64,000 bases of DNA from Bactrocera neohumeralis. Its lineage: Eukaryota; Arthropoda; Insecta; Diptera; Tephritidae. Location: NCBI RefSeq assembly GCF_024586455.1, contig NW_026089623.1:15504236-15568235 (forward strand), given 5' to 3'. The position numbers and the translations under genes are program-made. Below, one piece after another: positions 57,326 to 64,000 of the stretch (the stretch's first letter is position 1; every line of letters starts with the position of its first letter). The notes beneath the pieces are model-generated. The model did not search any database and had not been told where the DNA came from. It saw only the letters and a list, made by a program, of their open reading frames with translations.

Positions 57326-57806
57326 TAGCCCTCACAGACGACAGCGCTAATATGCATTAGCGGGGTTAATTTACATTTACTTCCGCATTTGATCCATGTT
57401 AATGCAAGTTTATAATGCACAAGAATTTCGTGTATTTAGCTGAATTTGCCAAATTGGCGTAGGCAACACTGCTCAAAAATGGCCGATTTTTGCTATTTTT
57501 TGACGTATGTCGCTTGAAATCTGCCGCCTTGTTTGTGTTTACAGATTCAGAGGTAAACAGTTTTTATGTTGCTATTTAAATTATGTGCAAGTATATTAAC
57601 AAAAACAAATTCTAATATTTGTAGATGACAGAAAATAAACAACGCACAGTTTGCTATCCCTTTTTCCAATATTCTTAACTTTTTCGCACACTTTTATTTC
57701 ACTTTTTTTTTTAAATAAATAAACAAATATCACTATCAGCTATCTAAATGCAAAAGTCTGCCGTCTGCGCAAAGTGCACATTAATTTTGCTCGTCTATCA
57801 AGGCTA
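57326..57806 (+). mobile_element. MITE unit 1 (TAGCCCTGACAGACGA ends)
   Basis: Begins 'tagccctcacagacgac' and ends 'gctcgtctatcaaggcta', imperfect inverted repeats of about 16 bases flanked by TA. The interior has 'atatgcattagcggg', 'taatgcacaagaat' and 'gtaggcaacactgc'. No coding frame. Confidence 0.75.
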
Positions 57807-57825
57807 TAAGGGCACCTTTGCCTAA

Positions 57826-58315
57826 TAGCCCTGACAGACGACAGCGCTAATATGCATTAGCGGGCTTAATTTACATTTACTTGCGCATTTGACCCATGTT
57901 AATGCAAGTTACTAATGCACAAGAATTCCGTGCATTTAGCTGAATTCACCAAGTTTGAGTAGGCAACACTGCGCAAAATGGCTAGTTTCTGCTATTGTTT
58001 GACAGAAGTCGCTTGAAATCTGCCGCGTTGCTTGTGTTTACAGCTTCAGAGGTAAACAGTTTTTATATTGCTAATTAAATTATGTGCAAGTTTATTAACA
58101 AAAACAAATTTTAATATTTTTAGCTGACAGAAAATAAACAACGCATAGTTTGCTATCCATTTTTCCAATATTCTTAATTTTTTCGCACACTTTTATTTCA
58201 CTTTTTTTTTTAAATAAATAAGCAAATTTTACTATCAGCTATCTAAATGCACAAGTCTGCCGTCTGTCACCATGAAATTGCAATGCGCATTAATTTTGCT
58301 CGTCTGTCAGAGCCA
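57826..58315 (+). mobile_element. MITE unit 2
   Basis: The same unit exactly 500 bases further on, starting 'tagccctgacagacgac' and ending 'gctcgtctgtcagagcca'. About 90 percent like unit 1 by eye. The 19 bases between the units differ. Confidence 0.75.
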
Positions 58316-58495
58316 TTAATTTACATTTAATTACGCATTTGGCCCAAGTTAATACAACTTTGTAATGCACAAGAATTCCGTGCATTAAGCTGAATTTACC
58401 AAATTTGAGTAGGCAACACTGCCCAAAAATGGCTAGTTTCTGCTATTGTTTGACAGAAGTCGCTTGAAATCTGCCGCCTTGTTTGTGTACAGTGT
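58316..58495 (+). mobile_element. MITE unit 3, left part
   Basis: Lacks the first 30 or so bases of the unit, starting directly at 'ttaatttacattt', joined without spacer to unit 2. Interrupted at about 58495 by other sequence and continued at 59311-59603, which ends in a clean 'gctcgtctgtcagggcta'. Confidence 0.7.
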
Positions 58496-59310
58496 GAGCA
58501 CACAGACAAGACGCATCACATCTGGCAGCGCTGTTTGTCAGTAATTCTATTATTTCATTCTCTTTATATTCTTCTTGGAAATTTACAGTTTCAACTGAAT
58601 TCTAAGCTTTTAGCTTTAAGAAGCGTCACTTCTTGCAGAGATAAAGAGATGTTTAACTCCTCTCTCACTGGAAGTGAGAGAACAATTGCTAAACGTCAAA
58701 ACCACCTAAACTTTGACAGTTGATCGAGTTCAGGAGGTTTTGACGTTTAGCAATTGGAAACGAGCGATGACCAGATTGAAATCTTACCAAAAAAATATGT
58801 AAACAAGACCACTTATAAAAAAATGTAAAACAATTAAAATTAAATAAATTTGTGAAATTTAAAGGTATCATTTTGTATTTTGAAGCATCATAGTTTTATT
58901 TTCAATAGAAAATGATTAAAACCAGTTAATGACTGATAGCTAACAAGCTCAAATCCTAGTATTGGGTATTGAAAGGGCAAAAGTCAGTTGTTATAATATT
59001 CTTTAAAAAGATTTAAATAGTTTCTCCATATAATAAATAACCACGATATAGTAATTTTTAATCGTACTAAATGTTGGGTATTGGGTTGATAAATGCCCAA
59101 AAATTTTGTTGTTTGTTTAATTTTGTTCAATCTGGCCATAATGGAAGATGTTATAAAAAACGCTAATTTTGAGGCGCTCTCACACTGGAATAAGTTTAAC
59201 GTCCCTTTATTCCTGCTTCTTGTACAGACGCCAACAAGTGAAGAAGTCTTTTGAGTTATCTTAATAAATAATCATTTAAATATTAAATGTGGTGTTTTAT
59301 TACCGCCACA
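58496..59310 (+). mobile_element. Insertion containing a foldback element
   Basis: The core 58637-59213 has imperfect inverted ends ('gataaagagatgtttaact' against 'gttaaacttattcc' in reverse) and a hairpin at 58683-58756 with 25-base arms, one mismatch and a 24-base loop. Relatives are 29355-29960, 32292-32445 and 61066-61190. The flanks (58496-58636 and 59214-59310) are unidentified; the right one has AATAAATAATC and 'ttaaatgtggtgttttatt'. No protein frame. Confidence 0.65.
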
Positions 59311-59603
59311 ATAGCTTCAGAGGTAAACAATTTTTATATTGCTAATTAAATTATGTGCCAGTATATTAACAAAAACAAATTTTAATATTTTTAAATGGCA
59401 GAAAATAAACAACGAACAGTATGCTATCCATTTTTCCAACATTCTTAACTTTTTCCCACACTTTTATTTCACTTTTTTTTTAATAAATAAACAAATTTCA
59501 CTATCAGCTGTCTAAATGCACAAGTCTACCGTCTGTAACCATAAAATTTCAATGCGCATTAGTGTTGCTTAAGGCGCATTAATTTTGCTCGTCTGTCAGG
59601 GCT
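59311..59603 (+). mobile_element. MITE unit 3, right part
   Basis: Continues the unit from 'agcttcagaggtaaaca' to the terminal 'cgtctgtcagggcta'. Confirms that the 58496-59310 sequence was inserted into an existing MITE. Confidence 0.7.
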
Positions 59604-60139
59604 ATTACTGAAAATAGTTTGATTGATTATAGCTATGGACACCGGGTTACAGAAAACTGGTTCATAGGTTATTTGTTTGGTTATTGCATTTGTGTATTGT
59701 ATTGGAAACCTTTTTCCTTATAAATAAAACAATTAAAATTCCTATTTATATTTTGAAATTTACATAATAGTTTTATTTTTCTTTTCTATTTGATAAAATT
59801 TTAATTAGTTGTTTTTGATTAACTTTTCGTCCCTTCTTATAATAAGTTTTTTGGCTAACCTTTATATATTTGCTATATTATAATTATTTTTCTGTTATCT
59901 ACGGTGGTTACCAGGGATTTTATACTCAAAAACGTAAAGAATTGTTTACAGAATCTATACTTTTTTACTTCCCGTAATATTTTCTATGGTTACTTTAACA
60001 TTTGTTTAGTAACTAAACAAACGATTAACATGTGTTACCTATATTAACCCTCATGAGCGCAATAGTCAACCGTTTAAGATAATTTTGTTTCTGCAAATAT
60101 TAACACATCGGAAATTTACATATACACACATAAACCCTA
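59604..60139. other. AT-rich spacer, nothing identified
   Basis: No recognisable frame or repeat. Confidence 0.5.
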
Positions 60140-60293
60140 GCAATGAAAAAAGGAAACAGTCTCGGAAAAGTGACCCCCCTTTTCATGACGACCTCTGCAA
60201 ACGTGTAAAGGATTGTGATTTACGGGCATTAACCTCTAACGTCCATTCCCTAAAGTTCCGCTGCCTAGCTGGTTGATCTTGTGAGAACTAAAT
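60140..60293 (+). pseudogene. RTE-like LINE 5' fragment, diverged (copy D)
   Basis: 'SDPPFHDDLCKRVKDCDLRA' and 'TSNVHSLKFRCLAG' follow the 5' part of LINE C ('RDPPFDDDRGKRNKDYELRT', 'TWNVRTLN', 'AAQLVD') codon by codon with many changes. It stops just before the endonuclease. Much older than copies A-C. Confidence 0.7.
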
Positions 60294-60555
60294 ATCTATA
60301 CATAATTTAGTCCACACAACCCATAAAGGCACACCATACTATTCACAACACATCAGGAAAATCACGCCACATCTAGAAACCCAAAAAGACGGAGAAACCA
60401 GACAAGCAAACGAAATGACAACAAGCATGCATACGCAGCTTTAAAACCACGCCACGGTCAGCAACACACGCCACCTTAGTAATACACGTCATCCCAACGT
60501 AACATGTTGCAAATGTACTAGCACGCAGCACAGGCTTGGCGGAGAGTTAGATGGC
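60294..60555. other. Spacer rich in CAC, nothing identified
   Basis: Many short 'ccac'/'acgcca' strings but no clear repeat unit and no frame. Confidence 0.4.
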
Positions 60556-60650
60556 CGATGATCAGTCATGTGCTGAACATATAGAGTCATATATTAAAAT
60601 ACACACGTTCTTTTGGACACAGTTGTTTAGACAGCTGCACGACTAAGTTT
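60556..60650 (+). repeat. Direct repeat left of the P-like transposase
   Basis: 'ctgaacatatagag', then 'atattaaaatacacacgttc', 'ggacacag' and 'agacagctgcacgact' recur in the same orientation and spacing at 63895-63989. The two copies bracket the transposase pseudogene. Confidence 0.7.
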
Positions 60651-61065
60651 AAAAATATTTTTAAATTTGCCGACGACAGTAGTGAGTAGAGGGGAGAAAA
60701 GAGGATGCCACTAATATGTAATCGGTAAAAGTATTCAAAGCTCTTACGTTATTTTACAAATAAAAGTATAAAATAGCTCTGTTACATAATTTGTAACAAC
60801 AATTGATAATTTAAAATAAATAAATTTACCTTTTACTTATTTTTTGCACAAAAATTTTCATTTTGAACAAAATATTCAATTTCATTGAAGTGAGAGGTAT
60901 TAGTATGGCAACAACGAAATTGTGTTGTCGCTGCCTTCTTACAAATGTTCAAGTAGCAGGATTCACGACGCTATTTACAGTTCAGTGTCATGCTGTTATG
61001 TCGTGTCGCTGTTTTGTGTTCAGAGCGTCAGTCAGCACGGAACCGTGACAGCGTACATACCAAGA

Positions 61066-61190
61066 ATAAAGAGATGTCCAACTTATTCCAGTGTGAGGGC
61101 GCATCAAAATTAGCGTTTTTTATGACATTTTTCATTGTAGCCAGATCAGAATAAAGCCATTTTTTGCGCATTTTAAATAAAACACCCAAT
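61066..61190 (+). repeat. Foldback element end, diverged
   Basis: 'agaataaagagatgtccaact', 'attccagtgtgagggcgc', 'ttagcgttttttatgac' and 'gtagccagatc' match the right end of the 58637-59213 element in reverse. About 61191-61592 has no identified feature. Confidence 0.65.
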
Positions 61191-61592
61191 TCGCATTTTT
61201 CACACCACCTATGAGGTATGCAAAAGGGCGCGTTACCGAAGTTATTTTTGAGTGCCCGGTTCCCCAGTAGGCCTATATCACCCATTAAAAATTTATTTAC
61301 ATAAAAAAATTAAAAAAAACAAAACGATAACAATTCATATATAATAGTATAAAAAAAGTAACAAAAACAATATCACTTCATATCACAGTATAATAATATA
61401 AAACTTAAAACTATAAAAATAAACGTATATACAAATGCCAATATTTAAGCCCCAAATTCTAATTTGTAATTAAAAACTTTCTATTCTTTATCGTTCTAAC
61501 TTTAGAGCCTCTTAATGCGAATCTGCTTAAAAAGTATTATTTTAGTATAAAATATTTAGCTCATTGCAACCACTAGAAAAGGAAGATAAAAA

Positions 61593-63715
61593 CTACAAAT
61601 GAGAAACACACAAAATTTTATTCTTAAAATTGGGTAGAGATAAATCTTTATTTAAAAATTTAGTCACAAAATAAATTCTAATTCTAATGAATAGAGCAAT
61701 AACTACCTTTGGGTCACAGTCTTCACAACACAAGAAGGGCATAATATCTTTTAACTTAGTAAAAAGAATTTCTCTTAATCCTATTTTATGACAATTTCTG
61801 TCAAATTCCTCAACAAATTTTATTTCTAAATTATTAATAAATGCAACACATTCTTGAGGCGGCTTCACTAAGTTGCATTTATCAATCTGGTTTTGGTGTA
61901 TGAAGATGAATTCATCAGAAGGAATTTCATCTCCTAAATAAGGTAATGGCAGGAGGCATGTGTGCATTTTAAAAATTTTGAAAGAAAGGTAGCCGCAAAA
62001 ATAGTTAAAAGCATTTTCCTTTAAAAAGTTAATTTCTTAACTACTATCTAAAGTAATGGATCTAACAATGGAGTGTTCGGGCCGTGGTAAACCCTGGAAA
62101 TCCTGCCAAGAAAGGTCACTTAAAATGGAATCATTGCACACATTAAGAAGAACATTATGGCTATGTTCTGAAATAACTGTGGCTTCGGGTTCTAAAGGCA
62201 GCTCACAGTTACCTTTTGTTACGATATTTACGTAACGTAAACCACGCGATTTCCTAAATAAACTAGAGAACATGAAAGGTGTAACTCTAGTACCTCCCCT
62301 ACTACTGATCTGACCAAAAAAATGCTCTAAGCTGTCCTGACATAGTCATCTTGTCTTTAGGTAAGGAAATCCTGAGTGTGACAGCAATCGCCACAATCGT
62401 CTTAAACTATTAATATTAATTAACCACCCCTTAATAAAATTTAAATTATTTGTTGTGTTGTTTCCTAATTCATCTACGACCCGAATTGTTTGGCCTCAGT
62501 GAAACTACTATTAAAGATATCGAATAATTTATTGAAAAAAGAAACGAAATACGCGGTATTAATAAAGCTCATACTATTTGAGCTTAAGGCTCCCGAGCTG
62601 TAAAGAGAAAGCATACCTGAAGTGATCGTATTACTTAACACTTGAGACGCGAATTTAAATTTCATTTTTTGAAAGGTATTGGGGTATGAGCATCGGTTAA
62701 TTTATGCGCACACCGATAACTCGACTTAGAGTCCTGTTTATAAAAATGGACTTTATAAAAATGGACTATATTATTTTTCATATTTTGTAAACAGTTTCGA
62801 CTACATTTTAATAAATGGGGGCTATCGTAAAAAACATATTTCCTTACCATTAACGTTGAAAAAAGGCCGTGACATTGAAACACCTAACAAATTGGCTAAA
62901 TTTTGGAAAATTGGTACCCTGGTCACAAACAAAATGGCAAGGAACTAGCCCTATATTTTGAAGTTGGGTAATGGCCTCAAGAATATATTTCTTGAGGACA
63001 TCCCCTTTACATGAGCCTCTAATAAAAAAGTAAGCTAACGGGTGGGACCAAGGTTCCCCACCTATACCTTGTACCATTATGGTCATTGCAGTTGTGGCTA
63101 TTCTAGATGTGCGATTTTCATCGCCATAATCTTCAAGACCTATCACCCTATCAAATTTCCTATCATATTGCAAATGACATTTCAGTGACATTTCATCACA
63201 AGAAACTGATATGAACTTCTGTTCGAAAGAAAATCCCTTACTCCTAATTTGTAAAGACTTTATGCTGCTTTGGGTGCAACCTGGGAAACGAGGCCAATCT
63301 GCGACAAAATTATGTAACGTAATTTCTGAGGGAAAACTAAGTTGGTGCTTTAGGTAGCGGTAATCGATTGGCGACAAAAAAAAATACACCCAAAGCTAAA
63401 GTTTTAAAAAAAACTATCATATCGCCGACCGTGATTTTGGCGATTACTATTTAAAAAACTACTCCTAATACAAGCACCTAACTGAGGAGGAACTTTGCTG
63501 CAAACTATCTCAAGAGGATCTCACTCTTCCCTAAATGAACTACTTCTTAACATTTCCCTACATCTTTCTAATTCAGTTGCCATTTGGACCAAATGAGCTT
63601 TTAAACTCCTATTTCCTGTTCTATTTCATCTAATTTTATTTTTAAAATCCTATTCTCTTCTCTTTTAAATTTTTTTTTCTATCTGTCCCTGCTGTCAGAC
63701 CCCTTCCTGTTTGCG
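61593..63715 (-). pseudogene. P-element-family transposase, broken
   Basis: From 63715 down: a charged coiled-coil-like stretch ('EENRILKIKLDEIEQEIG', near 63620-63670), then at 62850-63389 'FISVSCDEMSLKCHLQYDRK' (catalytic D region), 'IGLEDYGDENRTSRIATTAM', 'GEPWSHPLAYFF' and 'VPCHFVCDQGTN' (second D). Next, 62662-62883 has 'FYDSPHLLKCSRNCL', and 62474-62700 has 'KLTDAHTPIPFKK' and 'KFKFASQVLSNTI'. At 62275-62330 'CQDSLEHFFGQISSRGGT' carries the expected final acidic residue. The last frame, 61593-61967, is the poorly conserved end. This order is that of P-element and THAP9 transposases; the N-terminal THAP zinc finger is not seen. At least four frame breaks. No P-type inverted ends were found. 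Confidence 0.88.
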
Positions 63716-63738
63716 CGGCTTTTTCACTATATATAATT

Positions 63739-63772
63739 ATAAAATATGTATAATAATAATAATAATAATAGT
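63739..63772 (+). repeat. TAA microsatellite
   Basis: About seven copies of TAA preceded by AT-rich sequence (tataattataaaatatg). Confidence 0.8.
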
Positions 63773-63894
63773 GCAAAAAGTGCATATTTAATGAATATTT
63801 AAAAGTACAATTTTTTTTATTAAAATCGTTACTTTAAAATAATTTATTTAATTAATTAACGGCAATGGCAATAAATTGACAGTTACGCTCTGAA

Positions 63895-63989
63895 CACGTA
63901 GAGCGCGACAGACTGCAAGCTACATTTCTCAAATATTAAAATACACACGTTCTTAAGGACACAGCTATTGAGGCAGCTGCACGACTGCA
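63895..63989 (+). repeat. Direct repeat right of the P-like transposase
   Basis: Counterpart of 60556-60650: 'ctgaacacgtagag', 'atattaaaatacacacgttc' and 'gaggcagctgcacgact'. The window ends 11 bases later. Confidence 0.7.
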
Positions 63990-64000
63990 TAACTATGTCC

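Noticed and set aside
59214..59310. AATAAA-bearing segment as an LTR end
   Set aside because: No partner LTR, primer site or TG...CA border could be found.

Overview
This is a eukaryotic, AT-rich, transposon-packed genomic segment, most likely from a fly (Diptera) and perhaps a tephritid fruit fly. That assignment is inference from the mix of element families, the frequent CATATGTACATA-type motifs and the two 51-52 bp introns. I see no credible single-copy host gene, no tRNA or rRNA gene and no CRISPR array. Nearly everything recognisable is a mobile element, most of it broken.

Layout. 1-715 is a GC-rich fragment of unknown identity. 716-5941 holds three copies of one dispersed repeat family; the two best copies (1405-2487 and 4866-5941) are in opposite orientation and enclose a decayed Helitron Rep/helicase gene. 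From 7072 to 27418 lies one BEL/Pao retrotransposon ('BEL-1'), recognised by matching LTRs and an identical 5-bp target duplication CATAT at both ends. Four elements sit inside it: a complete gypsy-type LTR element (7807-15473, TSD TATA, tRNA-Lys primer site, UUUAAAC frameshift site), which itself carries a CACTG-ended DNA transposon (11252-12715, TSD TTA); a MITE with long inverted repeats; an RTE-like LINE; a decayed DUF7869-like transposon gene with a 51-bp intron; and a second RTE-like LINE that splits the 3' LTR of BEL-1.

Next come an mdg3/blastopia-like LTR element with a tRNA-Leu primer site (27531 onward, gag only), foldback elements, two head-to-head RTE LINEs (B minus, C plus) and a second BEL/Pao element ('BEL-2'). 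At 40691-41245 the sequence becomes a corrupted version of the BEL-2 RNase H/integrase region and runs into exactly 100 Ns. After the gap, 41353-55453 repeats 27113-41245 almost base for base. This looks like two contigs whose overlapping ends (about 14.1 kb) were not merged; a true tandem duplication is the alternative. Unique sequence resumes at about 55454 with the BEL-2 integrase and 3' LTR (to 57315), then a 500-bp MITE in tandem, a foldback element, an RTE scrap and a P-element-family transposase pseudogene on the minus strand (about 61593-63715).

How the parts relate: the genes do not form a pathway; they are layers of insertion. The order can be read directly: BEL-1 entered a roughly 109-bp minisatellite; gypsy, the RTE elements and the DUF7869-like element entered BEL-1; the CACTG transposon entered gypsy.
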